Notes: a model not told the origin generated them from the sequence alone. DNA of 64,000 nucleotides from Cryptoclostridium sp964637365 (GCA_964637365.1 CAZWWH010000002.1:1-64000), one strand, 5' to 3'. Positions 9,501 to 18,482 are shown, counted from the stretch's first letter. Program-made: numbers and translations.

Positions 9501-10848
9501 AGGAACAGGCCTCATTGAGGATGATACTTTCAATGACGCCATCGTGAATACGAATGGCCTTCATATCCTGGCCGCCAATATCCAAAATAAATTCTACGCC
9601 CGGCAAAAATTCGTCGGCGGCTTTGTAATGGCTCATGGTTTCCACTTCGCCAATATCAACATGGAGGGCTGCTTTTACCAGGTCTTCGCCGTAACCCGTT
9701 ACAGCAGAGGAGGCAATTTGGGCATCCTTGGGCAAGTTACGATAAATATCCCTCAGAATCTCTACACAGCGATCTGCTGGTTCTCCTTGGTTCCCGGCGT
9801 AGAAGGAATAAACAATGTCTTTGTTTTCGTCAATTAATACGGCCTTAGAAGTGGTTGAGCCAGCGTCAATACCCAAAAACAGTTTACCTTTTGCCTCGGA
9901 AAGGGGTTTTTGTCCGGCTTTTGCCCGACCGTGACGGGTACGGAATTCCGCTAGTTCTTTTTCATCGCTAAAGAGGGGGACCAACCCCTGCGTTTCGTTT
10001 AATTCGCCTACAGTCATGCAATCGAGACGATGGATGACGTCAGAAATTGCTTCTTCTTTTGCGTCTTTCTCTTGTTTCAGCGCCAAAGCACAGCCCATGG
10101 ATACATAGTAATGGGCGTTTTCTGGCAAAATGGCGGTCTCGTCATTGAGGTCTAAAGTGTCAATAAAGGCTTGACGCAGCTGAGGCAGAAAATGTAAGGG
10201 GCCACCCAAAAAAGCTACCTTACCGCGGATGGGTTTGCCACAGGCCAGACCGCTGATCGTTTGGTTGACCACTGCCTGGAAAATGGAAGCGGCAATATCT
10301 TCCTTGGCCGCACCTTGATTGATTAAGGGTTGAATATCCGTTTTGGCGAATACACCGCAGCGGGATGCGATGGGATAAATTACTTTATGGTGTGTTGCCA
10401 TTTCGTTGAGCCCCGTGGCGTCGGTTTGCAGCAGCAACGCCATCTGGTCAATAAATGCACCAGTACCGCCGGCACAAGCGCCATTCATACGTTGCTCCAT
10501 GACTTTATCGAAATAGGTAATTTTCGCATCCTCACCGCCTAACTCGATGACAACATCGGTTTGAGGGATGTAGCGCTCCACAGCTTCAGTACAGGCAATA
10601 ACTTCTTGAATAAAAGGTAAACCAATATGTTCAGCCAAACTGAGACCGCCCGAACCCGTTATGGCCATTTTTACATTGGCGTCACCAATGGCTTCCATGG
10701 TCTGTTTTAAAACACTGGAAGCAGTAGCGCGTACATCGGAAAAATGGCGTTGATATTGTTGAAAAATGATATCAGCCTCCTCAGAGAGAACAGTCACTTT
10801 TACTGTTGTGGATCCGATATCAAGGCCGAGAAGAGAAGGGTGTTTCAT
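6595..10848 (-). CDS. Giant acyl-CoA dehydratase activase-like fusion protein (BadF-BadF-DUF2229-HgdB-like)
   Basis: 1417 residues. Two ASKHA ATPase domains of the BcrA/BadF/HgdC family come first (DIGSTTVKVTV near residue 8; GIDAGSTTSKAVLID near 325), each with the cysteine that in HgdC dimers holds a bridging [4Fe-4S] cluster (GACAGGTGAF near 126; EACSSGCGSF near 449). A CEKCANHC cluster near 610 starts a DUF2229 region, and the last 400 residues resemble the HgdB/BcrC dehydratase subunit. In the characterised family the activase hydrolyses ATP to fire a single electron into 2-hydroxyacyl-CoA dehydratase. Here no dehydratase or CoA-transferase gene is adjacent, so the physiological role is unknown; such solo fusions are common in anaerobic Firmicutes. 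Confidence 0.85.
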   Translation of the reverse strand: MKHPSLLGLDIGSTTVKVTVLSEEADIIFQQYQRHFSDVRATASSVLKQTMEAIGDANVKMAITGSGGLSLAEHIGLPFIQEVIACTEAVERYIPQTDVVIELGGEDAKITYFDKVMEQRMNGACAGGTGAFIDQMALLLQTDATGLNEMATHHKVIYPIASRCGVFAKTDIQPLINQGAAKEDIAASIFQAVVNQTISGLACGKPIRGKVAFLGGPLHFLPQLRQAFIDTLDLNDETAILPENAHYYVSMGCALALKQEKDAKEEAISDVIHRLDCMTVGELNETQGLVPLFSDEKELAEFRTRHGRAKAGQKPLSEAKGKLFLGIDAGSTTSKAVLIDENKDIVYSFYAGNQGEPADRCVEILRDIYRNLPKDAQIASSAVTGYGEDLVKAALHVDIGEVETMSHYKAADEFLPGVEFILDIGGQDMKAIRIHDGVIESIILNEACSSGCGSFIETFAKSLGMSVQDFAAAAAKSKSPVDLGNRCTVFMNSKVKQAQKEGASVEDISAGLSYSVIKNALYKVIKIRRPEEFGEKILAQGGTFYNEAVLRAFEKETKREIVRPDIAGLMGAFGAALIAMERYDGAPSTLVTKEELEKFGYDKSYRHCEKCANHCLLTIMEFADGNHFISGNRCERGAGIEIKKNDIPNLFDYKYNRLFQYTPLKKAEATRGEIGVPRVLNMYDDYPFWFTFLTSLGFRVILSPKSSKKVFEQGMETIPSEAVCYPAKLAHGHIQALIDKGISRIFYPAVVYEQKEYSDSDNNFNCPVVSGYPDVIKNNVEDLREKKIQYLRPYVTLNNRDQLIKSLNHYLSQKTDWGISLQELTKAVDDALVELNHYKEDMKQAGQDALNYIKQHNIHGIVLAGRPYHTDPEINHGIANIVTAQGMAVLSEDSVAHLVPTERPLRVRDQWSYHSRLYAAATFVSQRDDLDLIQLTSFGCGLDAVTSDQVAEILERHNKIYTTIKIDEGDNLGAARIRIRSLKVTIDEKRQKDTNVCYIDTVELEEKPLFTKEMKRRHTLLAPQMSPIHFQFLTDAMQANGYNLEVLPQADVESVEEGLKYVHNDACYPCILTTGQLIAALKSGRYDLNNVSLLMTQTGGQCRATNYVSFIRKGLKDAGMGHIPVIAISAQMLEKHPGMEWSYSLIKQCLMAVNYGDVLMNVLYRVRPYEKEKGSAEALYQKWVKRGKETVRQGKMSQFRRDMKELVQEFDELPLTEEKKPRVGLVGEILVKFSPDANNHIVELVEKEGGEAVMPSLMDFLLYCAYNSIYKAEYLEGSRKAARTSRLIISLLEWTRKSAAKALAKSKRFDPPASIYQLANYAKDVVSLGNQAGEGWFLTGEMIELIHQGADNIVCMQPFACLPNHITGRGALKELRRKFPDSNIVAVDYDPGASESNQINRIKLMMSVAKKRLAEEY

Positions 10849-11082
10849 TACTATACATTTCTCCTATGATTCTATGATACAAATGTTTCTGATTTATTTC
10901 TACAAATTAATATGCAATCTAACACAAATAGCATTATAATATAAATTTTAATAAAAATCTACCGACATTTTTATCAAAATTGTCTAGAACTTGGTAATAT
11001 CAATGAAAAAATATGGGATTCTGTGATTTTGACTTTTAAACTTAGGAAAAATTTGTTATAATATTTTTTTAAGGAGGTTTTT

Positions 11083-13746
11083 ATGAAAATCATTATTGGA
11101 CATCCAAATCTTGATTTTGATGCCTTGGCTTCTATGGTGGCGGCTAAAAAACTCTATCCCGATGCTGTTATGGTCACTGTGGGGAAAGCGGATCATAATG
11201 TGATGGATTTCATGAACCTCCACAGTGAAACCATTGAAATTCAGAATTATATCAATAAAAAAGATGTTGATACCCTGATTATGGTGGATACACGTAGTAG
11301 CAAGCGCCTTCAAGAATTCGCTGTTGTGCTGAAAAATATCGACTTAAAAGTTATCATCTATGATCACCATATGCCCAGCGACTATGAGATAGACGGCGCG
11401 GAGCTACATTATGAGGCACTTGGCGCTAACGTCACTCAAATGGTTGAGCTTATTCAGGAGCGAGAAATTGAAATCACTCCCCAAGAAGCCACTGTCTTTG
11501 CCTTGGGCATTTATGAGGATACTGGTTCTTTGTCCTATACCTCCACTACAGTTCGGGATATAAAGGCTGCCGCTTGGGTGCTGGACAACGGTGCCAACCT
11601 TGGTGTGGTTCGCAATTACATTAATCGCGCCTTTACACCGGAACAGCAGGACTTATTAAATGTTCTGATGGCAAATTGTCATGTGGAAAAAATTCGCGGT
11701 AAAAAAATTTTATTTTCTCAGGGAGAAACAGCACAATTTGTAGGGGAATTGGCATCACTCACCGGTAAGTTGCGTGATTTCCATATAGTAGATGCGGTTT
11801 TTACCGTTGTTCGAATGGGAAACCGTATTTATATTGTTTCCCGCAGCAGTTCTGAACAAATCAACGTGCGAGAGGTTTTGAAGTTTTATGGTGGTATGGG
11901 ACACGATCATGCCTGTTCCGCCACGATTCGTGATGCAGATAGCATTTCCATTGATGCTGTCATTGATAAAATCCGTTCGGAATTATTGGAGTCCATTGCT
12001 CCACCTCTGATGGTAAAGGATATCATGACCACGCCGGTAAAAACTATCGACGCGCACACCACCATTCAGGAAGTTGAAGAATACCTGATTCGGTATGGAC
12101 ATTCAGGCTATCCTGTGATGGAGGAGGGGAAACTCATCGGTATTATTTCCCGTCGCGATGTGGAAAAAGCCATTTATCATGGCTTTGGAAAAGTTCCGGT
12201 AAAAGGGTATATGTCTCATCATGTTATGACCATTTCCGAAGATATTCCTGTGGAAGAAGCACGCACCATGATGTTGGAACAGAATGTTGGTCGTTTTCCT
12301 GTTGTACGGGGCGAAGAATTGGTGGGGATTATTTCCCGTACAGACCTCCTTCAGCTTCTGTATGGGGAAAAGGTCACGACACGTCACAAAACAACCTATG
12401 AGCCTTCTGAAATTGCCGTGGATACCAGCAATATGCTGTTAAAATTAAAGAACTCTTTACCGGAAAATACATATCGTATTTTGGGAGAAATCGCCTCTCT
12501 GGCGGATCGAGAAGGGTATCGTGTTTTTTTAGTAGGGGGACTCGTCCGTGACATGATGCTGGAGACGTCTTCTTCGGATTTGGATATTGTCGTAGAAGGG
12601 GATGGGATTACTTTTGCCCGTTTGGTATCGGAGCAATACCACGGTCATCTTACGGCATATGAAAAATTCGGAACCTCCAATGTGATGATTGAAGGATTTT
12701 TAAAATTGGATATAGCCTCAGCACGTACAGAGTTTTACGAATACCCCGCAGCGCTACCACAAGTGGAGAACAGTACCCTGCGTCAGGACTTGTATCGTCG
12801 AGACTTTACCATTAACGCCATGGCCATATCTTTGAATTTTTCTACCATTGGCCAGCTTGTTGATTATTATAATGGTAGGGAAGACTTGCTGAATAAAAGA
12901 ATTAGAGTTCTTCATAACCTCAGTTTTGTGGAGGATCCTACCAGGATCATGCGGGCCATCCGCTTTGCCATTCGTTACGGCTTCCAGTTGGAAGAAGAAA
13001 CGGAAATGTTTGCCAAAAAGGCCATTGCTGACGGCGTGTTTGAGAAACTCTCTTATCGTCGTATTTGGCAGGAAGTGATGATTTCTTTGAAAGAGGATGA
13101 TCCCTACACAATATTGGAGCAATTCAATGAATTTGGTTTATGGGATTATATTTTTCCGGGCCATCCTTTTGACTCTTCATTGAAGTCCACCAGCGAATTT
13201 TTGGAGAATCACGTTTCATTTTTAAAATATCTGAAAACAAAGCCCAGCGTTCCATTGATTTATTTTTTGCTCTTGGTTTATGATATGACCAGAGATGAGC
13301 TGGATGAATTCTTTAAAAAAATTGAAGGTCGGCGTCATTATAAGGACAGCGCCTACTATGTCAATCGGGCCAAAGGCTACTTTTTTGATGAAGTGCCGAC
13401 TTTGGATATTGTGGATTGGTATAAGACTTTTTCAGAACAGAATCCAGAAATTATGATTGTTCTGATGCTAAAAGCTGATAAGAACCAAAGGAAAATTATT
13501 AATAATGCTGCTATGCGTTATTTTCGTTATCAGTTAAAAACCAATCGCCACGACCTTAAAGAATTGGTGGGGAAAAAACGAAAGATTTTGCAGGAAATTA
13601 TTGAGGATCTGATCCGTGAAAAAACTTCCGGTCGTTTAAGTACAAAAGAAGAGGAATTGGACTATGTAAGGTCGAATCTAAAAATTGGCAAATATCACGA
13701 TGATGATGATGCAGCGACGAAAGGGGAATGGGATGCTGAACCTTGA
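11083..13746 (+). CDS. DHH phosphoesterase-CBS-CBS-tRNA nucleotidyltransferase fusion
   Basis: 887 residues. Residues 1-300 form a DHH/DHHA1 phosphoesterase (VDTRSS, YDHHMPSD, GGMGHDHACSA), 305-430 hold two CBS motifs (KDIMTTPVKTI; a second ending RFPVVRGEELVGIISR), and the remainder is a class II poly(A) polymerase/tRNA nucleotidyltransferase with LVGGLVRDMML, the catalytic DLDIV carboxylates, RRDFTINAMA and the RNA-binding DPTRIMRAIRFAIR. Family members add CCA or part of it to tRNA 3' ends; CBS domains may sense adenine nucleotides. It is the first gene of a run: the M50 protease start overlaps its 3' end by 14 nt. The start follows AAGGAGG. Confidence 0.92.
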   Translation: MKIIIGHPNLDFDALASMVAAKKLYPDAVMVTVGKADHNVMDFMNLHSETIEIQNYINKKDVDTLIMVDTRSSKRLQEFAVVLKNIDLKVIIYDHHMPSDYEIDGAELHYEALGANVTQMVELIQEREIEITPQEATVFALGIYEDTGSLSYTSTTVRDIKAAAWVLDNGANLGVVRNYINRAFTPEQQDLLNVLMANCHVEKIRGKKILFSQGETAQFVGELASLTGKLRDFHIVDAVFTVVRMGNRIYIVSRSSSEQINVREVLKFYGGMGHDHACSATIRDADSISIDAVIDKIRSELLESIAPPLMVKDIMTTPVKTIDAHTTIQEVEEYLIRYGHSGYPVMEEGKLIGIISRRDVEKAIYHGFGKVPVKGYMSHHVMTISEDIPVEEARTMMLEQNVGRFPVVRGEELVGIISRTDLLQLLYGEKVTTRHKTTYEPSEIAVDTSNMLLKLKNSLPENTYRILGEIASLADREGYRVFLVGGLVRDMMLETSSSDLDIVVEGDGITFARLVSEQYHGHLTAYEKFGTSNVMIEGFLKLDIASARTEFYEYPAALPQVENSTLRQDLYRRDFTINAMAISLNFSTIGQLVDYYNGREDLLNKRIRVLHNLSFVEDPTRIMRAIRFAIRYGFQLEEETEMFAKKAIADGVFEKLSYRRIWQEVMISLKEDDPYTILEQFNEFGLWDYIFPGHPFDSSLKSTSEFLENHVSFLKYLKTKPSVPLIYFLLLVYDMTRDELDEFFKKIEGRRHYKDSAYYVNRAKGYFFDEVPTLDIVDWYKTFSEQNPEIMIVLMLKADKNQRKIINNAAMRYFRYQLKTNRHDLKELVGKKRKILQEIIEDLIREKTSGRLSTKEEELDYVRSNLKIGKYHDDDDAATKGEWDAEP

Positions 13747-14398
13747 TATAACAAGAATACTTTTAACGATTCCAGCCTTAATCATTGCTTTAACGCTGCA
13801 CGAGCTGTCCCACGGTTGGGTGGCTTACCGCTTGGGTGATACTACTGCCAAGAGCCAAGGGCGTTTGAGCTTGAATCCACTGAAGCATATCGATCCTATT
13901 GGCGCATTGTTTTTGCTAATCGTGGGATTTGGTTGGGCAAAACCTGTGCCGGTAAATCCCTACGCTTTTAAAAATAAAGACAAGGGTATGGCTTTGGTAG
14001 CCCTGGCGGGGCCTATTTCTAATTTTATTATGGCCCTATTGGGTGGCATTGGCCTGATGATAACCTACCATTTTTTTGAAAATGCTGTTTACCAAGGCAG
14101 TGCCTCCATGGTGCCTTATTATCTCACCTATTTCTGGATGTATTTCATTCAAATTAATGTGGTATTAATGGTATTCAATCTGATTCCAATCCCTCCTTTG
14201 GATGGCTCCAGAGTGGTTCGAGCCTTTTTATCCTTTGACTGGAAGGTTCGTTATGACCGTATTGAGCAATTCGGTATGTTTATTATGATGGCAATGTGTT
14301 TGCCTATTTTTGGTGGAACCTCCATCATCAGTTTTATTTTAACAAAACCGGTTTCGGCTATTTCTCAATTTATTTATGGCTTGGCCGGAATCATGTAA
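13733..14398 (+). CDS. Site-2-type membrane metalloprotease (M50 family, YwhC-like)
   Basis: 221 residues with 5-6 membrane segments. The zinc motif HELSH lies near residue 22 in the first helix and the second motif PIPPLDGSRV near 160; GWAKPVPVNPY is also typical of this small M50 subgroup. Substrate unknown; relatives cleave transmembrane segments. I choose the ATG at 13733 (GGGGA upstream), overlapping the previous gene by 14 nt. The trpS start follows its stop by 10 nt. Confidence 0.9.
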   Translation: MLNLDITRILLTIPALIIALTLHELSHGWVAYRLGDTTAKSQGRLSLNPLKHIDPIGALFLLIVGFGWAKPVPVNPYAFKNKDKGMALVALAGPISNFIMALLGGIGLMITYHFFENAVYQGSASMVPYYLTYFWMYFIQINVVLMVFNLIPIPPLDGSRVVRAFLSFDWKVRYDRIEQFGMFIMMAMCLPIFGGTSIISFILTKPVSAISQFIYGLAGIM

Positions 14399-14408
14399 GG
14401 AGACATAT

Positions 14409-15395
14409 ATGGCAAAAGAAACTATTTTAAGTGGAATGCGCCCCACAGGTAAACTGCATTTGGGGCATCTCAGTGTATTGGAAAATTGGGCAAAACTTCA
14501 AGAGGGCAATGAGAATTATTATATGATTGCAGATTGGCATACCCTTACCACCGGTTTTAATGATACGAAAATGATTCAGAGCAATATTCGCGACATGGCA
14601 TTGGATTATATGGCCGCCGGTATTGACCCGGAAACTAGCGCTATTTTTATCCAAAGCCGTGTAAAAGAACACGCAGAGCTCCATTTGCTCCTTTCCATGG
14701 TAACGCCTTTGAGTTGGCTGGAGCGGGTGCCCACATACAAAGATCAAATCGCGCAATTCGGCAAAGACGGTAAGGATATTTCTACCTATGGTTTTCTAGG
14801 CTATCCTTTGCTGATGGCCGCTGATATTCTCGTTTACCGAGCCACAGCAGTTCCCGTAGGGGAAGACCAGCTTCCTCATTTGGAATTTACCCGCGAATTG
14901 GTGCGCCGTTTCAATCATCTATATGATTGCCAAGTATTTCCGGAACCGAAGGCTCTTTTGGCCAAAATTAAGCTGTTGCCCGGTACTGACAACCGTAAAA
15001 TGAGCAAAAGTTACGGTAATGACATCCCCTTGGATGCCGATGATAAATTGATTCTTCAGAGAGTTGGCCAGATGGTGACAGATCCCGCCCGTATCAAGAA
15101 AACAGATTTAGGCCATCCAGACGTTTGCACCGTGTATACTTACCACACCTTCTATAATCAAGAAGAAGCTCCCGATATTGAGGAACGCTGCAAGGCTGGG
15201 GAAATCGGCTGCGTGGCCTGTAAAAAACGCCTGGCGCAAAAGCTCAGCGAATTTATGGGTCCCATTCGCGAACGCCGCATGGAGTTCTCCGGCAATCCCA
15301 AACGTTTGGATGAAATTCTGGAAGCCGGCTGTGAAAAGGCACGAAAAGCTGCGGCGGAAACTCTGGCTAAAACAAGAGAGGCTATGAAAGTCTGA
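14409..15395 (+). CDS. trpS: Tryptophanyl-tRNA synthetase
   Basis: 328 residues, class I synthetase charging tRNA-Trp. Signature motifs are GMRPTGKLHLGHL (HIGH motif as HLGH) and KMSKSYGN near residue 200; length is canonical. The ATG at 14409 follows TAAGGAGA. Its stop codon shares one base with the scpA start (TGATG), indicating translational coupling. No T-box leader precedes it; it is embedded in a housekeeping operon. Confidence 0.97.
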   Translation: MAKETILSGMRPTGKLHLGHLSVLENWAKLQEGNENYYMIADWHTLTTGFNDTKMIQSNIRDMALDYMAAGIDPETSAIFIQSRVKEHAELHLLLSMVTPLSWLERVPTYKDQIAQFGKDGKDISTYGFLGYPLLMAADILVYRATAVPVGEDQLPHLEFTRELVRRFNHLYDCQVFPEPKALLAKIKLLPGTDNRKMSKSYGNDIPLDADDKLILQRVGQMVTDPARIKKTDLGHPDVCTVYTYHTFYNQEEAPDIEERCKAGEIGCVACKKRLAQKLSEFMGPIRERRMEFSGNPKRLDEILEAGCEKARKAAAETLAKTREAMKV

Positions 15396-16159
15396 TGCCG
15401 CTCGCCATTAAATTGGATATTTTTGAAGGCCCTTTTGACCTGCTTTGTCATCTCCTTGATGAAAACCGTGTTGATATCTATGATATTCCCATTGCGGAGA
15501 TTACTGCTCAATATTTGGAGTATCTTGATGCCATGGCCAATCTTGATTTGGAGGTGGCCAGTGAATTTTTGGTTCTGGCGGCGACGCTGATTGCTATCAA
15601 AACAAAAATGCTTTTGCCAGTAGTAAAAAAAGATGATACGGGAGAATTTCCCGAAGGATACTATCAGGATGATGACGATCCCCGCTCCGATTTGGTACGC
15701 CAAATTTTAGAATACAAAAAGTATCGTGAATTGGCGGAATCTTTTAGGGAATTAGCAGAGGAGCAAAAAACGAAAATACCCAGGTCCAATGATGAGGAAA
15801 TCTATGTTTCCATGTTCCGTGGAGAAACGGTATTAAAAAATGTTTCCGTGGACAAGTTACGACTTTCCATGGAAAAGGTCATCGACCGCATGAAACAACG
15901 GGAAATTGTGCATACTGTATCAAAAGAGAATATCACAGTCGAAGACCGGATGCATCTTATTGAAAGCCGTCTGCAGAGCCATCCCGAAGGTTTTTTGTTC
16001 AGTGAACTGTACGACTATGAGTCGTCTCACATCCGCGTTATTATCGTTTTTCTGGCGCTGTTGGAATTGATTCGCCGTAAAAAAATTCGTGTTTTACAAA
16101 AAGAAAATTATGGAGAGATCCTTTTATATCCTTATGATGGAGTGAAACCGGTTTCATGA
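15395..16159 (+). CDS. scpA: Segregation and condensation protein A (kleisin)
   Basis: 254 residues. The N-terminus LDIFEGPFDLLCHLLDENRVDIYDIPIAEIT is cut here to its recognisable core (FEGPFDLL, DIYDIPIAEIT), the classic ScpA SMC-neck-binding region, and the C-terminal winged helix (HIRVIIVFLALLELIRR) binds the SMC head. Together with ScpB and SMC it compacts and segregates the chromosome. It overlaps both neighbours (1 nt with trpS, 4 nt with scpB). Confidence 0.96.
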   Translation: MPLAIKLDIFEGPFDLLCHLLDENRVDIYDIPIAEITAQYLEYLDAMANLDLEVASEFLVLAATLIAIKTKMLLPVVKKDDTGEFPEGYYQDDDDPRSDLVRQILEYKKYRELAESFRELAEEQKTKIPRSNDEEIYVSMFRGETVLKNVSVDKLRLSMEKVIDRMKQREIVHTVSKENITVEDRMHLIESRLQSHPEGFLFSELYDYESSHIRVIIVFLALLELIRRKKIRVLQKENYGEILLYPYDGVKPVS

Positions 16160-16737
16160 CTGTACTATTTTCTGAAGAAATTATAAAAGCTGTGGAAGCC
16201 CTGCTTTTTGTGGCAGGGGAACCTCTTACGGTCAAGGCCTTGGCGGATTATACCGAAAGCGATGAGGAGACTGTTCTTTCGGTTTTATCGGAGTTAAGGG
16301 TATTTTACGCCAATCGCGGCTTTTTTCTGGCTGAAATTGCCGGCGGCTATCAGTTTATGACGCCAAAGGAAATGTATCCTTACGTGGAACGTCTCTATCG
16401 ACCAAAGGCGCAGAATCTAAGTAAGGCTGCTATGGAAACTCTGGCAGTGATTGCATACTGTCAGCCGGTAACCCGAGGGGAGATTGAGCATATTCGTGGT
16501 GTCAATGCTGACGGTATTGTAGCTGGTCTGTTAGAAAAAGGGCTTATTGACGAGGTCGGACGTAAAGATACGCCAGGAAAACCGGTGCTCTACGGCACCA
16601 ATGATAAGTTTTTGCAATTACTGGGACTGAACTCGTTGGAGGATTTGCCCCAAGTGAATCTTTCCACGGAAAATAACAGTGATGAGGCGGACAAACTGAC
16701 GTTGATCTCATCGGAAAATGAGGTGGAGTCGCAGTGA
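16156..16737 (+). CDS. scpB: Segregation and condensation protein B
   Basis: 193 residues with tandem winged helices: KAVEALLFVAGEPL at the start and the hallmark ETLAVIAYCQPVTRGEIEHIRGV near residue 95 (shown here as its two halves LAVIAYCQPVTR and EIEHIRGV). Dimeric partner of ScpA in the SMC complex. It begins in an ATGA overlap with scpA and ends in a GTGA overlap with the next gene. Confidence 0.96.
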   Translation: MTVLFSEEIIKAVEALLFVAGEPLTVKALADYTESDEETVLSVLSELRVFYANRGFFLAEIAGGYQFMTPKEMYPYVERLYRPKAQNLSKAAMETLAVIAYCQPVTRGEIEHIRGVNADGIVAGLLEKGLIDEVGRKDTPGKPVLYGTNDKFLQLLGLNSLEDLPQVNLSTENNSDEADKLTLISSENEVESQ

Positions 16738-17360
16738 TCTGGCCATGGATTATACTGGCTATTTTACTCTTTTTATTATTTTATCCGCTGCGTATTAAGG
16801 GTCACTTTCGTTATGAAAAAGAACAATGGCAAGGAAAGGTGACATTGCTTCCTTTCTTTGGGCTTAAATGGCCGAAAGTAACTTTGTTTGACTCCGATAG
16901 AACCAAGAAACGCGGCAAAGAAACGAAAAATGAAAAGAATCAAGCCAAAACCAAAATTGAAGGAAAGAAAAATCTATTTGGTCAGCAGCAATCCCTTGCT
17001 GAACAAATTCCCATAGTTCTGGAACTGCTTTCCGGTGCTAAGCAAGGAATTAAGAAGCTCCATGTTCGTTTTGTCTTCGGATATGGATTTAACGATCCAG
17101 CAGTTATGGGATACCTTACCGGTGCCATTTATGGGATACTACCCTTGCTATTTGGTGATTTTCGTAACACCCATTGGTGCATTCGTGTCGAACCCCAATG
17201 GGGATTATCTGAAACCGTTGCTTTTGCCCGTTTTAACGCTACGGTAAGTCTTTTTTCTATGATTCGTTCTTTTGGACCTTTAATGCCGAAAGTTTATGAT
17301 ATGATTCCTAAAAAAACAAGGAGGAATGAAAGATGTCGGAACATCCCATCGAATCCCTGA
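16734..17360 (+). CDS. DUF2953 membrane-anchored protein
   Basis: 208 residues starting with GTG in a GTGA overlap with scpB. One N-terminal membrane helix (residues 2-18), a charged Lys-rich linker (about 60-85), then a conserved region typical of DUF2953 (FVFGYGFNDPAVMGYLTGAIYG). In Firmicutes this gene regularly sits between scpB and ytfJ, in a context linked to sporulation. Its 3' end overlaps the ytfJ start by 28 nt. Function unknown. Confidence 0.8.
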   Translation: MIWPWIILAILLFLLFYPLRIKGHFRYEKEQWQGKVTLLPFFGLKWPKVTLFDSDRTKKRGKETKNEKNQAKTKIEGKKNLFGQQQSLAEQIPIVLELLSGAKQGIKKLHVRFVFGYGFNDPAVMGYLTGAIYGILPLLFGDFRNTHWCIRVEPQWGLSETVAFARFNATVSLFSMIRSFGPLMPKVYDMIPKKTRRNERCRNIPSNP

Positions 17361-17782
17361 TGTCAAGCGTATTAGAAAATTTAAAAAAAGTGGTTGACGC
17401 CAACACTGTCATTGGTGAGCCTATTTTACTTCCCAACAATGTTTCCATTATTCCTGTCACAAAGCTATCCTGCGGCTTTGGTTGTGGAGGAGGAGAATAC
17501 GGCCAAAAAGAAGGCGCTACAAAAATTCCCTTTGGCGGTGGTACTGGCGGCGGCATAAGCCTGCAGCCTTTGGGGTTTATCTCCGTTTCTGACCAGGATG
17601 TTAAATATATCCCCCTGGACAGCAATACACCTGGTGGCATTGCAGACATAGTGGTAGACGGTATCGCTAAACTGGCCGCAGAACTTCCTAATTTGAAGAA
17701 AAAGAAATCCAAAAACGAGGAAAATGCCGCGGAAGTCATTGCTGAAATGGAAGAGGAAACACAAGAGATTCCCAAGGAATAA
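17333..17782 (+). CDS. ytfJ: GerW/YtfJ family sporulation-type protein
   Basis: 149 residues. Conserved features: HPIESLM at the start, VIGEPI, IIPVTKLSCGFG, a glycine-rich GGGTGGG segment and LGFISV. In Bacillus YtfJ (GerW) is a spore protein needed for some germinant responses, but homologues occur in non-sporulating Firmicutes, so it does not prove sporulation. The start follows AGGAGGAATG inside the previous gene. The C-terminus is an acidic, low-complexity tail. Confidence 0.9.
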   Translation: MSEHPIESLMSSVLENLKKVVDANTVIGEPILLPNNVSIIPVTKLSCGFGCGGGEYGQKEGATKIPFGGGTGGGISLQPLGFISVSDQDVKYIPLDSNTPGGIADIVVDGIAKLAAELPNLKKKKSKNEENAAEVIAEMEEETQEIPKE

Positions 17783-17806
17783 TTGAACGTCAAGTCCAAT
17801 TTATTA

Positions 17807-17835
17807 TTGACAATTTCTCTCAGAACTGATAAAAT
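17807..17835 (+). promoter_or_regulatory. Promoter of cobalamin riboswitch 1
   Basis: TTGACA (17807-17812), 17-nt spacer, TAAAAT (17830-17835), directly upstream of the riboswitch. Confidence 0.8.
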
Positions 17836-17849
17836 TTTATTAAGTAAAT

Positions 17850-18034
17850 AATGACAAACCTGTGTAAAGTATTGGAATGAGGTGAAATCCCTCAGCGGAC
17901 GGGCCACTGTGATTGCTTTTTAGCATAAGCCAGATCTTTGCTTTGCGATATGCTCCCTGTTTCGGCCAATGGACAGTTCCATTGAGGTGTCAGTGAATTT
18001 ATCCGTGTCGGTGCAACAGGCTGGCACGGTTTTA
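17850..18034 (+). ncRNA. Cobalamin riboswitch 1
   Basis: The conserved aptamer core is present: GAGGTGAAATCCCTC, then GCGGACGGGCCACTG (the invariant GCCACTG at 17903-17909), and an AAGCCAGA B12-box segment. A hairpin CCGTGTC/GGCACGG (18003-18034) and a further terminator follow. Upstream of the SLH/DUF4430 gene on the same strand, so probably an off-switch when B12 is plentiful. Confidence 0.88.
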
Positions 18035-18052
18035 TTTTGTACCGAAAAATCA

Positions 18053-18107
18053 CACAAGGTGTTTGATAGAAAAGAATGATTTTCTTATCTGCACCTTGTG
18101 TTTTTTT
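18053..18107 (+). terminator. Expression-platform terminator of riboswitch 1
   Basis: CACAAGGTG (18053-18061) pairs with CACCTTGTG (18092-18100), with an inner stem, followed by seven T. Confidence 0.85.
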
Positions 18108-18480
18108 ATTCTACGTATTTTCCAGACTGCTTTGGAAATTTTATTGATATATTTTTCCATATTTCATTCATTTGGTTTCTTCCTGAGCACTCTCCAAATC
18201 TTACCTTGACCAAATAAGCTTCGATCTCTTTACCCTATGCTTTTCCCATATCTTATGATAAGCGCCATTGTCGTATTTTCTTGGAATATACGCAATACCT
18301 GCTCAGGATGAAATATGATAGGCGCAGCTTCCGTCCTTTCTGCGCTGCGCCCTCGGTGCTTCCCCGTGGCCAAAAGCCGCGGGGTATGCCCGGATAATTA
18401 CAAAATGCTATTGTAATTGTACATTTTGAAATAAATAAGTTTTTGCCGGTAGAAATTAATGCCGGAAATGAAAGGAGATT
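18108..18480 (+). other. Long untranslated stretch between riboswitch 1 and the SLH gene
   Basis: About 370 nt without a convincing gene on either strand. It contains two GC-rich hairpins, GGCGCAGC/GCTGCGCC (about 18313-18350) and CCCCGTGGC/GCCGCGGGG (about 18362-18385), and an AT-rich hairpin AATTACAA/TTGTAATT near 18397-18420. No T-run follows the GC-rich hairpins, so they are not intrinsic terminators. They may be part of a structured leader. Confidence 0.4.
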
Positions 18481-18482
18481 TT

